Shown: piece after piece, positions 12,225 through 23,335 of the stretch
How the letters are laid out: the number at the start of each line of letters is the position of its first letter
Position numbering within the stretch: the first letter of the stretch is position 1
Origin: Crocodylus rhombifer
Taxonomy: Eukaryota; Chordata; Crocodylia; Crocodylidae
NCBI GenBank assembly: GCA_038503035.1
Contig: JAVSML010019198.1
Coordinates: forward strand, 1 to 64,000
Length of the DNA stretch: 64,000 nt
Direction: 5' to 3'
Program-made: the position numbers and the translations under genes
The notes under the pieces: model-generated
What the model was told of the DNA's origin: nothing
Databases searched by the model: none
The model's input: the letters and a program-made list of their open reading frames with translations, nothing else

Positions 12225-12592
12225 TGTTTCATTTTTAGAAGTGAATTTAGTTGGGCTTCTGGCCTCCCTGACTAGAAACACAGACACTCACCAGAATTGC
12301 TGATACTTCTTATTTTAGTTAAATGTTTTGAGATAAAAAAATCCTGGACATCTTATTACTCTGTGCACAGAAGTCCAATTAAGTAAACTTGTTTTAGTTT
12401 CTTCAAGATCGTATATATTTTTTTCTCTTTATCTGTCTTAAGTATAAAAATGCTTGAAAACTTAGAGAGGAGGAAGATTCCTTTGAAACAGACACGTGGG
12501 TGATTCCCCTTGCTGTATGAAATCCCCCCTGTAATCACAGTATAGCACTAAATAAAGAAAAGCTGGCTCTGTCAGTTCTGATTCAACCACAA
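12225..12592 (+). repeat. ERV 5' LTR
   Basis: It starts TGTTTC and shares about 350 aligned bases with the 3' LTR. A TATAAAA box lies at 12,443-12,449 and an AATAAA poly-A signal at 12,551-12,556. My hand count gives about 8-9% differences from the 3' LTR, an approximate figure that indicates an old but not ancient insertion. The exact borders rest on the tgcaa flanks and could shift by a few bases. Confidence 0.85.
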
Positions 12593-13427
12593 CGTGAAGT
12601 TGAGATGCCCGGAGTGATCAGTTGGGACACAGACATCTCTTCACTGAAGCCCTGGCACCAAACAAGGTAAGACACCGTTTGAAATCTCTATCGGGGCTTT
12701 TCAGTGAGAGGCTGTCTCTGTGTCTTCCTGATTCACTGCTTGAGGCTCACTCTATCCGAACTTTTTTTTCTTCCAGAACTGTCAGACCCACTGTGTAAGT
12801 AGTAACTGTGAGTAGAAAGAGTTAAGGTTAAAGACTCTGTGTTGCTGTTGTCAATGAAAGTATTTCCCTGTGTGAATTGAGTTAAGTTCTGTAAAGAAAT
12901 GTGAGGTTTCTCTGAGGCCAGGAGTGGAAACCTTGTGCAGCCGCCCCGAAGACAACAGACTTGTTTTGCGTGCTTTTCGAAAGCAAGGGTGCAAGGTGAA
13001 AACTCTTAGAGTGTGAGTGTTTTCCACGATAAGCATTGACCAAGGCTGAGACTAAAAAAATACTCTTGAACCTCATGCCTCAATGCAGAAATTCCCGTGT
13101 GTGAATTGAGAGTATGAATTGAAAAATAGAGCCACTGACCAGGTCTGAGACTAAGGTTGGGTTCAGCCACCCCAAGACTGTCCAGAAGAGCAGTTGGGGC
13201 CCAACTGGAACCTCGTGACCCAGTGGACAGGTTTACCCTTTCCCCACCCTCATAATGAGCCGTGTCTAACCGTGAGTAACTGCATTGTGTGCTGTTATTG
13301 CAGTGGAGTCTTGTCTTTGGACATTAGCCACAGCATCTTTGTGCCACTAGCAAATCTCACAACCTGACCGGACACCCTGAATAAGCCATTCCTGTATGAA
13401 AGACCTGTGTGAATTGAGTTTAAAGAT
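12593..13427 (+). other. ERV leader (5' untranslated region) with repeated motifs
   Basis: This is the untranslated region between LTR and gag. A consensus splice donor, caag|gtaaga, lies at about 12,665. The word tgtgtgaattgag or a near variant occurs three times (about 12,869, 13,099 and 13,408). The phrases gaccaaggctgagacta and gaccaggtctgagacta also recur about 100 bases apart, suggesting internal tandem duplication of the leader. Confidence 0.65.
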
Positions 13428-15037
13428 ATGGGGAGCAGAGCGTCTAAAAGACGTACCGGCTCTGCCAAAAGGGACTCCAGCATTGTACATGTACACACAC
13501 TATGGGCATAAAAATTGTAAGTTTCTAGACAAATGGAATTGGTATATGAGAGATGATTTTATCCTGAAGTTTCCCCTGGAGGGAACATTTGATTTAGGTA
13601 GAATTGTTCATCTCCGCAGAGACCTTGAGTTAAGAGGTAGTAATATACCACAGACTCAGTGGGACACATTTTTTGATTGGTATGAAGAAACTTTCAAAAG
13701 ACGCCAAGAATCTCAAGTTCAGAGTCTTAGGGACTCCCAAGAGAAACTGAAATCTCAGATAAGGAATTAAAACAGAAAAGTGCACCAAAAGGGTATCATC
13801 AACAGTATCATCAGGACCAAAACAACTTTATCCACAAATAACTGAGAATGAATCTGCAGAAGATATAACTGATTTTCTTAATGTGCCACCCCTATATCAG
13901 TCCTGGGCACAATCTGAACCTGAAGAAGTTCAAAGTAATCAAATAGGCTCTTCCGGCAGGATTAGCCCACCTCACCAGGAAACTATCACTCAACAACCAT
14001 CACCTGCCCCCAGGGCATGCCCATGTCCACAGGAGGCATGGCATCTGTCTCCTGAAATCTCAACCCCCTCCTCTTGTTTAAGGTCTGGTACCCAGTATGG
14101 TCCAGCCCCTTCTTTAAACTCTAAAAAGGCTCAGCTTATGCCTTTATGTCAACTTCCAGGGCAAGGTCCAAATGGGGAAACTACAATCACAGTCCCTGTC
14201 CCCTGGACCCCAGGACACCTCCTAAGCCTTGTTAAACAATTTCCCAACATCAAAGAGGAACCTCAAAAATGTAGAGATAAATTGGACACTGTAATCCATT
14301 GTTATTATTAAACATGGGCATATTTGAACCAATTAATGAGAAGCGTGCTGCCCTCTGATGTCCGCAACCACCTCATCGCACAGGCTACTGGGCTACTCAA
14401 GACCCTGGAATTGGAGATCACTTAGCAAATGCCCAAAGACGCCTCCTTGAGGCTGTGCTTAAAATTTGCCCCAGGAAAACTGACTGGGCCAAAATACATA
14501 CCTATAAAACAAAATAAAGGAGAATCCCCAGCAGACTACATGGACCACTTGAAACTAGTATTAGAAAGACATTCTGGTATTGAAAATGCAGCTGAAACTG
14601 CCCCAGAAGCAGTTACTTCCACTTTTGTCCACAGACTTCTTTCTAAAGTCCAGGAACAGTTGTGCACAATAGCTGTAGGCTGACAGACTAAGCCACTTGC
14701 AGAACTAGTCACCATTGCAAATCATTGTACAACCTGCCAGGAAAAGAAAAAGGAATCCATGGAAACTAAGCTAATGTCATTGCAATTACAGACTATAGGC
14801 AGGGGCAAAAGCCGAGGTTTCCATCGAGGACAGTTCAGAGGCAGGGGATGTCGTTGTGGGATGGGACGAGGAGGATTTCAGTCCCAAAATAATGACAATT
14901 GTCATTATTGTGGCCAACCAGGACACTGGAAAGCTCAATGTCCTCACCGGCCTGGCCAGCCGGGGATGACATTTAACCTGCCACCACCTCTCTGTCCTGA
15001 ATTAGGGAGCCTCCTGTTAGGCCAGGCTAAAGAATAG
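13428..15037 (+). pseudogene. ERV gag remnant
   Basis: An ATG at 13,428 opens a short frame beginning MGSRASK, a plausible myristoylated matrix start, but the main matrix-like frame is a different one (13,396-13,770), so a frameshift lies near the start. The capsid-like region follows at about 13,883-14,690, with stops at about 14,311, 14,424 and 14,683. A basic RG-rich tract and one CCHC zinc knuckle (CHYCGQPGHWKAQC, about 14,920-14,960) close the protein before a TAG at 15,035. Retroviral gag normally assembles the particle core; this copy cannot make a full product. Confidence 0.85.
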
Positions 15038-15525
15038 TAACATCATCACAGCCCCACTTCTCCCACTTACTCAGGATGATCCCTTCGTTTCCTGCATGAT
15101 AAATGGCATCTCTACAAATTCTTTAGTAAACATGGGTGCAAGCTGCTCTAGTCTTCGAGCTGAAGAATTTTCCACAACTCCTCTCTCCTCTGCTGTTGTA
15201 AATGCTGTAGGACTTTCAAATCAAATAATTCCTCATCCTGTTTCCCAACCATTACATGTTTCTCTTGGTCCTGTTTCTGATCAACATGCCTTTCTCCTCA
15301 GTCCTTGTTCTCCTGTTAATTTGTTAGGCAGAGATTTGCTTTGTAAACTGGGATGCACTATCTATTACTCTCCTAATGGTGTTTATTTAAATGTCCCCTG
15401 TGATAATGAGATAGCATCACTTGCCGTTTTAGTTAGCTCACCTCCCGAGCCTGAGTTCCCTAATCTTTCTGTGTTGCAAGAAGAAATCATAAAAGCTGTC
15501 CCTCCATTTCTCTGGTCCCAGCATG
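15038..15525 (+). pseudogene. ERV protease remnant
   Basis: The frame is offset by one from gag and runs through 15,605. The position of the aspartic-protease active-site triad reads NMGAS instead of the usual DTGAS, so the catalytic Asp is lost. The conserved NLLGRDLL near the end of the protease domain is present. The reading continues into the short linker before reverse transcriptase (VPPFLWSQH) and then stops being homologous to polymerase. Confidence 0.85.
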
Positions 15526-16405
15526 CTAATAAAGAAGGACGGATTTGCCCTTGCAGTACTTACTCAGACACATGGAGACAAGCACCGTCCCATTGCTTAT
15601 TATAGCTCTGCTCTTGACCCTGTTGCAGCCGCATTTCCCCCATGTCTCCGTGCTGTAGCTGCAGCCGCCGTCACTACTTTCCTCCACCCTTGTATTACAT
15701 TCTCCCCTTACTGTTGCTGTCCCACATGCTGTAGCAGCCCTTTTACTAAAAACAAAAACCCAACACCTTTCAAATGCTAGATTAACTAAGTATGAAATCT
15801 TGCTTCTCTCTACTGGACATGTCACCCTAACTAGGTGCCCCATTTTAAACCCTGCTTCTCTGTTACCTACCCCTTTGGATGGTGAACCCCATGATTGTAT
15901 TTTTGTTACTGCTCACCTAACAATGCCCCACACTGATGTAAAAGACCTTGCAAAACCGAGATCTAGTATTCTATGTTGATGAAGCGTGTCAGAGAAACTC
16001 AAAAGGTTTCCTTGTTGCAGGATATGCAGTATGTTCCCAATATGATGTTATAGAAAGCCATCACTTGCCTAATGTGTCTTCAGCTCAAGTTGCTGAGTTT
16101 GTGGCCCTCACTAAGGCTCGCACCCTGGCCCCTGGTGCCTCTGTTACTATTTTTACTGATTCTTGCTATGCTTTTGGTATTGTACACGATTATGGTCAAC
16201 TCTGGAAACAAAGGGGCTTCCTCACTTCAGGAGGTGCCAAGATTAGTAATGGTCCATTCGTAAATGCCTTGTTGAATGCTTTACAATTACCTTCTGCTGT
16301 TCCTATTATTAAATGCCAAGCTCACCAGAAACCTTATGATGATGTTACATGTGGGAATGCTCTGGCAGATTCTGCTGCCAAAGCTGCGCTATTTCCACTC
16401 CTCAG
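15526..16405 (+). pseudogene. ERV pol remnant: RT mostly deleted, connection and RNase H present
   Basis: Just after the protease-RT linker the text jumps to the RT connection region ([17 protein letters not shown]), so the polymerase fingers, palm and active site are absent. Frame changes follow. The RNase H domain (15,948-16,390) is open and keeps a D-E-D-D arrangement: YVDEA, VAEFVAL, FTDSCYAF and NALADSAAK. Within the family, RNase H degrades the RNA strand of the replication hybrid. Without RT the provirus is not autonomous. Confidence 0.88.
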
Positions 16406-17645
16406 GCTACCGCTGTGTTTTTGTCTATTCCAACTAACCAGTCTCCATTGGCAAGTCTTCACAACGTTGACCTCCTCCAAAATCAGGCTCCAGAACCAGA
16501 GAAATATACATGGAGACTGGCTGGGTGTTTGTTACACCCTGACCATTTGTGGTGTTCCCCGGATGGCCACCTGGTGGCCCGCATGGTCCTTCTTCCTCAT
16601 CTTGCTTGCATACACCATGGCATGGCACATGTGAGCAAAGGGGGAATGATAGAAGCTGTTAGGCTTGATTGGTTTGCTCCAACTTTTCCATCTGTGGTTC
16701 AACAGTACTGCCACACCTTTCCTATTTGCCAAGCCCATAATGTGGAAAAGCCTGTAAAAACAAAAAAGGCAGCACATCCCCCACCTTGGGGACCGTTTGT
16801 AAATTTACAATTACATTTTATTCAGATGAAGACATGTTGTTCTTATGAATATGTTCTTGTTATTGTATATGTTTTCTGGATGTGTAGAAACCTACCCACG
16901 TGCAAAAGCCAACACCATCACTGTAAGCAAAAAGTTGCTCAGAGACTTTATTCCAAGGTTTGATATTCTTTTATCCCTAAACTCTGATAGAGGTACTCAT
17001 TTTACTGGACAGATAATGGAAGAAATCTGTAAAGTCCTGCAGATCCAACAGAACTTTCATTGCCCATACCATCCGCAGGCCTCAGGGCAAGTAGAACGCC
17101 AAAATGGCATTCTGAAAAATAAACTGGTCAAAATTTGTGCTGAGACTCACCTAAAATGGCCAGATGCACTTCCCATAGCCCTTATGAGATCTACTGCCAA
17201 CCAAAAGACTGGGCTTAGCCCACATGAATTTCTAATGAGAAGACCCATGAGGCTCCCCACCTCTCCACCTGTTGCCTCCCACCTTTGCGATATACATTCA
17301 CTTGATGATACCATTCTAGACTATTGTAAGGCACTAATGAAGTGTGTTAAGGCTTTTCATTCACAGGTACAGGCAGCTGTCCCCAAAGAACCAGATGAGC
17401 CGTGCCATTCTATCCTGCCTAGAAATTGGGTCCATATAAATGTCCATCAACAAAAGTCATTGCTGGAACCTCACTGGAAAGGACTATTCCAGGTACTCCT
17501 GACCACCAACACTGCAATAAAGTATCAAGGACTCCAGACATGGATCTACACTTCACACAGTAAGAAAACATCAGCCCCATTGGACCCAAAGCCTCCTCCA
17601 TATAAATCTTGTAATCAACCTCCACAAACTAGTAGTGAGCTAAGC
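16406..17645 (+). pseudogene. ERV integrase remnant
   Basis: Two overlapping frames (16,349-16,963 and 16,845-17,654) cover the domain. In the N-terminal zinc region the paired histidines are visible (HHGMAH) but one cysteine is changed (HTFPIC where CPIC is usual). The first catalytic Asp is replaced by His (LQLHFIQM). The second Asp and the Glu remain (SDRGTHFTG and SGQVERQNG). A frame shift at about 16,880 separates the first part from the rest. The enzyme would be inactive. Confidence 0.88.
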
Positions 17646-17650
17646 GCCTA

Positions 17651-19027
17651 TTGATGAAGAAGATTTACCACTACAGAGCGAAGAGGATGTGCCCCAATGA
17701 CACCACTACGCCCTTCGGGACAGGAAAAAGACCTCTACCTAGTTCCTGGCTCCCAAGGTGCAGTTGGTTAGTCATGATTTGTGTTCTCAGTATTTCTTTT
17801 TGGGCCATCTTATATGAACTTAACTCATCAGTTATGAGAAACTCTGTAAACCAAACTACACTTCCGCACCGATAAAGAAGATCATTTCATGAAAATATGT
17901 TCTTGTCTTTAGTTAATCAAATTGAGATAGATTTAAATGTCTCTCATTGTTAGATATCTAGTCATGTCCCTATCTATTCTACCGGATAAATACCATGATA
18001 CCGGTACCCTTGAATGTAACTCAGATATTAGCAACCTTACTATTCAGATTTTCATGGAAACGGAACTTGGCAGAATGTAAGTTGCAACCGGTCTATGTAC
18101 GATTAGCTTATGCCACCCCTGGAAAGTTCTGTTGGATCTGTAATGAATCTTGTGTTGTAGTAGGAGTCAGTAAGTGCAAAGTAAAATTTAAGACAAATAG
18201 TGCTTTGTTTTCTAATGGTTCCTGGATATCTAACTACTCTCCTGCGGGTCAATTTTCAGGCTATTATTCACAATGGATGATGTCCCCACGCTGTAGTACA
18301 AGTGGATATACTGCATTAGCTGGTCACTATTTTGTGTGTAGAGATAAGGCCTATAAAAATCTTCCCTCTGGTTGGAAAAAAATGTGCTATGTCTCCACAG
18401 CGTATCCTGCCTTTGCAAATTCTTCTTTTAGGTAGGTAAATGAGATTTAATGGCAATGTTTGTGAAATTACAGAAATCAAAGGTTTTGGGGTATAATGTT
18501 CCCCAGCTATGGCACAGGCTTAGCTATGTTCGAGATAAAAAAAAAGTTGCAGCATGTCTGGAAAAGATTGCTAATGCTACTGCTGATAGTTTTGATAAAA
18601 TAAATACAGAAATGAAGAAAATAAGGCAAATAACATTGCAAAACCGACTTGCGTTAAATTATACACTAGCCAGCAAAGGAGGAGTCTGTGCTTTAATAGG
18701 TAAAGAATGTTGTACTTATATTTGTGATAATTCAGAAGAAATCCAAGATTTAAGTAAACATATTTGAAAAGAAGCAGCTAAATTGCATGAGTTCAGATAG
18801 TTGAAATCTGAATTCTTAGTTTCGCTCTATTTTTAGTTCCTTAGGCTCTACCATCATTCATAGTTTGTTGATATTGTTTGTTGTTTTTATTGAAGTAGGC
18901 CTAGTCTTTATGATAATTCAATGTTGCTTAAACTGTGCTGTTAAGCGAATGAAGAATAGCCCATCAACCGGAAAGGAAGTATACCATTTATATGTTAAAA
19001 TAGCAGAAAGTAAAGGAAAAAAAAACT
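17651..19027 (+). pseudogene. ERV env remnant
   Basis: A 74-codon frame at 17,651 carries a hydrophobic signal-like segment. The surface subunit follows in broken frames (17,995-18,435) with gamma-type cysteine patterns (CWICN, HYFVCRDKAYKNLP). The transmembrane subunit (18,450-18,767) contains LQNR and the CX6CC motif (CALIGKECC) followed by a stop. A hydrophobic anchor and short tail are recognisable at about 18,830-19,027. The surface subunit is short for the family and several stops interrupt it, so no functional envelope is expected. Confidence 0.87.
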
Positions 19028-20345
19028 AGAAGTTGAAAAGCTTGTCACCGCCGGGCTTTCACTAGCCACTGGATGGTGGTGGGGATCTCCCTTCTTATAT
19101 GACGCCTCTTCTGGACCCTCAGTAACTTCAAACTAGTTCTTTCCTCCCGCGCCACCGGTCCCACGCTCTCCTGCCACATCTTGATGTTCCGTAATGGGCG
19201 GGGTCGGCTGGCGGGTCCCTCGTTGCCCGGGTCCGACCTGGTGGGTTCACGGGGCTCCACCACCCCTACACCCCGGCTTCACGCCACCTTGTTGGGTCCC
19301 CTCGATGAGGTCCTTTTACGGATCATGCCCTCCCAACTTGCACACTGACACATCATCGGGTTGGTGTTGCACACTCCAGCCTTATATCACTTATACTCCT
19401 GTCCTGTGAGACGCTTCTTCCCAGGAACTGCCCCTAGCTTCCTTATACCTCGTGCCCTGAGTGCCTTCTTCCCCAACTTCCCCACTCTGGGGCTTTCACC
19501 TGCAACCACCTAGACACAATGCTCCTCTACCACACCCCATGAATCTCTCTACTTAGCTTCGGGGTTTAGGCCGTATCTGCTGGGCCTCCCGGGCCTTGTC
19601 TGCGACCCTGTCTTGCCCATGGCCCTTCGTCTAGGTTGTCACTGGAGCTCGTCTTCCGACGGGCTGTCCTCCGACCTACCGATCCACCACTCCACCTTCA
19701 TCTTGGGGCATCTGTGTCGATGCCTCCATCCCTCCAACCACCCTTGGTCTGGTTCACCAGTCTCCTCTGGGATCTTCCCTGAGGCTTGTTTCTCTAGCGG
19801 TAGCTGCAGCCACATGGCTTGCTCCTCCAGAGGCATCTGCAGCAGCCCAGCTTGTTCCTCCGGTGGCAGATGCAGCAGCCCAGCTCGCTCCTCCAGAGAT
19901 GTCTGTAGCAGCCTGGTTTGTTCCTCTGGCAGCGTCTGTAGCAGCCCGGCTCGCTCCTCTGGCGATGGATGCAGCAGCCTGGCTTGCTCCTCTGGCGGTG
20001 GATGCAGCAACCCGGCTCGCTTCTCTGGCGGTGGATGCAGCAGCCCGGCTTGCTTCCCCAATGGTGCCTGCCTTTGAAAGGCTCGCCCATTGAAATCTCC
20101 GCAGCTGCTCTAACCTTGGGCCATCCACTTCTCCTGCTGCAGCTGCTGCCATTTTTAACTTCACCAGCCGGCATCTGGTGCTGACGTCACTGGCTGGCAG
20201 CAGCTGTACGAAGAGGTGGCTTACGAGCTGCGCAGGTTCCTTCTGCTGTTCCCCATGGGCATCATTCAGGGCTGCAGGTAAGTTTCCTGCATTATCCTGC
20301 TTCCCGGGACAAGGCTAATAGCTATAAATATCTAACTTGTTGAGA
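19028..20345 (-). mobile_element. GC-rich foreign insert between env and 3' LTR
   Basis: About 1.3 kb with markedly higher GC than the rest of the provirus separates the env stop from the purine run before the 3' LTR. Retroviruses of this type usually have little there. Frames are open on the minus strand (139-140 codons at 19,639-20,061, and 72 codons at 19,045-19,263). Phrases such as gccccagagtgggg and ggcgtgaagccgggg on that strand suggest a fragment of another LTR retroelement, but I cannot name it. The 33-bp tandem repeat listed separately lies inside. Confidence 0.6.
19800..20065. repeat. Tandem repeat, about eight 33-bp units
   Basis: Units follow the pattern tgcagcagcccggctcgctc plus ctctggcggtgga, with variation between units. 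Because 33 is a multiple of three, several frames stay open. The plus strand gives a Cys/Ser/Gly-rich repeat and the minus strand an 11-residue repeat of the type LLHPPPEEQAG. The open frames are therefore not by themselves evidence for a gene. Confidence 0.9.
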
Positions 20346-20360
20346 AAAAAAAACAGAGAA

Positions 20361-20714
20361 TGTAGAAGTGAATTTAGTCCGGCTTCTGGCCTCCCTGACT
20401 AGAAAAACAGACAGAGACCAGAATTGCTGATACTGCTTATTTCAGTTATGTTTTGAGATAAAAACATCCTTCATGTCTTATTACTTCGTGCACAGAACTC
20501 CAATTAAGTAAACTTGTTTTAGTTTCTTCAAGGTCATATTTTTTTTCTCTTTATCTGTCTTAAGTATAAAAATGCTTGAAAACTTAAAGAGGAGGAAAAT
20601 TCCTTTAAAACAGACAAGTGGGAGATTCCCCTTGCTGTACGAAATCCTCCCTGTAATCACAATATAGCCCTAAAGAAAGAAAAGCTGGCTCTGTCAGTTC
20701 TGATTCAACCACAA
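20361..20714 (+). repeat. ERV 3' LTR
   Basis: Preceded by an A-rich run (gagaaaaaaaaacagagaa) at the place of the polypurine tract. It matches the 5' LTR throughout, except that it lacks about seven bases near its start and its poly-A signal position reads AAGAAA instead of AATAAA. It is followed by tgcaa. Confidence 0.85.
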
Positions 20715-22395
20715 TGCAAAGTTTGATTTCTTCCACACATTTAACTATTTATATTGAAAGATATGACATGCTTTCACTCCAAGCCTAAGCCACCTTTAAT
20801 ACACTCAGACTAATGGTGCTGCTTGAAAATATGTATGTAGAGTCAGCAGTAAATCACCCAGAATTATGCATCTAAAAAAAAAAAGGATTTTTGTTCATGC
20901 AAATAATTAATATATTGACATTCCTTGGCCACCTGAATCAGAAATAAAGGTTTTGAAATTTTTGAAACTTCTGCTGAGCTAGTCTTTATCTGTCTGGGCC
21001 ACTCACCACTTCTGTACCTTTCCCTTGCTGGACTGGCACAACCACAGCCAGGTGCCACGGCAGTGTGGACATGCTAGCCTGGGTCCAAGCTAGGGGTAGA
21101 CAACCCCCAGCATGGGTGACAGAGTGTGGTACTTGAAGGCATTTTCTTCCGCACATGCACCTAAGGGTAGATGGCAGGCTAGGACCAGGACTGTACTGCC
21201 ACAACCAGGATCGGGCTCCTTGTGGCTTCCTCAAGATGCACTTCTGCTACACCAACATCTTACACAAGTCGAGGTCACAGGTGTTTTTGGCACTCTGACC
21301 ACAAATGTTGCTGACCCCTAGCCCAAGCTTTCTTCTCTGGCTGATCAGGGAGGCATGCTTTAGCACCCCTCCTCCCTCACCCCATCCCTTTCTTTTGGCC
21401 TGGCTGCTTTTATTAAATCAAAAGTGAACTTTTCTTCACGGGCTTATTGGTTCAATGTATGCAGTTTATACTACCCTGTGTAGATTGAATCAATTCAGCC
21501 TCAGACTTTATGACTGTCTGTACTTAGCCCTTGGTTACCATAGATCTACTTAGATCATTTCCATTGAGTTTTCAAATGAAAGCTACTTTCCCACATTGGA
21601 GAGGCTCAGCCCAGGCTCAGATCTACAAATTTTGAAGTAGCAACCAACAGCGGAGGATGTGAAGAAATCAGCTCTGCTTAGAAAATCTATGCCATAAAGT
21701 TGTATTTTTGATGCACAAAATTGCATCACTTTTAACATGTGTTATGGCACTGGGACTGCATGAAAATATTTTCCATTTTTCTAAACACAGTTGTTAGGGT
21801 TGCAGGCCGAATTCTTAGCTAGTGCCAATCAGTCTAGCTTTAGTGAATTCAACAGAGCTTGATTTATTTCCACCATCTATCTCACCCAGAATAGCCATGT
21901 GTAAAGTTGCAGAAGCTCTCACAGCTGAAACAGAAATGGACAGGTGAACAGGACACATTGCACATCAGCTGCTAAAGTGACAGACAGAGCCAGTTTTGGA
22001 AACCATGATGCACCTGTGATCTCCAAGCTTTCAGACCACAGTGTCACTGCTACTGTCCAGAGTGACACAGAGCTGGCTGCAATTGTAACAAGATTTGTTC
22101 TCTACCTGTGCATCTGCACAAAGTAAGACCCATAGCCTTACTCATTTGAGTGCCAGCAGGATGTGAGCTGCTGGCACAGGGTTCCCACCTAATTAGTGAG
22201 GCTTGTTCTTGTGCTCTTTGCCCAACTCACTGACTTTTAAATATCAGTGCTTCCAGCAGCATCTTTTGAAGGAGAGGCTTCTCACAGTTATCAGTTAGAT
22301 ATGGTTCATATTAGGATCATGCAAAATCCAGGTTTATGTCACCAAAGTCTCTATTGACAAGCCCATCTCTACTTCTGTTGTCCTGAAGGGCCAGG
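20715..22395. repeat. Inverted segmental duplication, left arm part 3
   Basis: 20,730-20,965 matches the reverse complement of 57,370-57,113, and 21,540-22,395 matches 52,330-51,450. Between these the right arm has about 4 kb more. A frame resembling the 141-codon frame at 51,744-52,169 is recognisable at about 21,900-22,126 but broken by a TGA and a 7-base deletion. No host gene is identified. Confidence 0.8.
21091..21320. mobile_element. Non-autonomous hAT element (MITE), 230 bp
   Basis: It starts TAGGGGTAGACAAC and ends GTTGCTGACCCCTA, an imperfect terminal inverted repeat. It is flanked by gtccaagc and gcccaagc (7 of 8 identical), as expected for hAT. There is no coding capacity. It lies inside the left inverted arm and is not seen in the right arm. 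Confidence 0.85.
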
Positions 22396-22589
22396 CCAAC
22401 TCTCAGGATCTCAAAATTGCGGTGTTAGATGGGAGGGTGTGATACAATTACACATACATGCACAAAAAAATCAATTAGGTGCATACACACACACATTAGG
22501 TGCGTACGCACCCACTACCAACTCAGGCACATGCACATCCAAGATTACCTATCACTAATTTAGAATTCCCCTGTCTAATTTATCTTGAG

Positions 22590-22950
22590 TCCATTTCAGC
22601 TTGAGGTGCAGTTTTCCAGAAACCTCTGCACCTATTCCCTTGAAACCTGGCAGGCTTCATGGCCTCAGCAGGAGCTACCATCCATGCAGTTTTCACCCTG
22701 CTGTGGCTTAACACACACACGTGACATGAGTTTTGCTTTCAGAATTTCAGGTGCAGTTACCCAGAAACCCCTGCACTTACAACCTTGAAACTTAGCAGAA
22801 TTCATGCCATCTGCAGAGGATACCAATCCTGCAAGTTTCATCTCAATCAGCCAAAATACAACAAAGTTATATATATTTAATTGATTCCCATTAAACCCTA
22901 TGGCCAAATCTCCGAATCACTGAATCTTTTCTGAAATATGGGCTGAGCAT
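22590..22950. mobile_element. Fragment related to the hAT element at 5,801-6,535
   Basis: The phrases aggtgcagtt..cccagaaac and ccctatggccaaatctccgaatc match the interior of the other element in the same orientation. A short stretch (ttcaggtgcagtt..cagaaaccnctgcac) occurs twice within this fragment, about 140 bases apart. Terminal repeats are missing. Confidence 0.6.
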
Positions 22951-23181
22951 TAGGAAGATCTCTGGGAATAATTCAGAATTAGAAAAGACTGGAACATTAG
23001 AAGAGAGACTGTGGAAACTTCATGCTTGATGGGGATGCTCCAACCTTGAGCAGGTGGTTGACCAGTGGCTTTCAGCCTTCTATTTCTCTGATACTATGAG
23101 TCCATTTCTACAGTCCTACACTCTCATGTGTGCAGCAGCAGTGTGAAGGATCAGTCCCTGACATACCACGTGCTTGATGGG

Positions 23182-23335
23182 TTAGTCCAGTCCCTTTCCT
23201 CCTGATGATTCCTTCCTCTTCTCACAAATGCAGAACTGAGTTATTTCACAGCCTCCAGGCTTAACTGCCCCACCTTGGACATACACACAAGCTCCACCCT
23301 CATAACTTGCATGACTGAGGTCTGGGAGATCAAAC
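23182..23335 (-). CDS. KLR gene exon 7: lectin domain part 3 and stop
   Basis: This terminal coding exon encodes 50 residues after the split Leu codon. It contains [16 protein letters not shown] and FCICEK, which supply the three C-terminal cysteines, the last in the usual CEK ending. A hydrophilic tail ([12 protein letters not shown]) extends beyond and stops with TAA at 23,184-23,182. Acceptor ggctttctgttccag is strong. I could not identify a clear AATAAA signal in the next 700 bases downstream. Confidence 0.92.

Larger units (their letters stand above)
12220..20719 (+). mobile_element. Endogenous gammaretrovirus-like provirus (ERV), defective
   Basis: Two LTRs (12,225-12,592 and 20,361-20,714) enclose gag, pro, pol and env remnants in the standard order. 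Both outer edges carry tgcaa (12,220-12,224 and 20,715-20,719), consistent with a short target duplication. A single CCHC knuckle in gag, a gamma-type RNase H/integrase and a CX6CC transmembrane subunit place it in the class I/gamma group. It is an old copy: all genes have stops or frame breaks, and most of the reverse transcriptase is missing. The second inverted arm of the duplication has no provirus at the matching site (about 57,370), so it entered after that duplication. No primer-binding site starting TGG could be identified next to the 5' LTR. Confidence 0.9.

Noticed and set aside
12593..12680. Candidate tRNA primer-binding site (tggcaccaaacaagg at about 12,653)
   Set aside because: It is about 60 bases from the LTR end and does not match a tRNA 3' end that I can name; left unassigned.
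19613..20077. Cys/Ser-rich open frame on the plus strand
   Set aside because: It is produced by the 33-bp repeat, which stays open in several frames.
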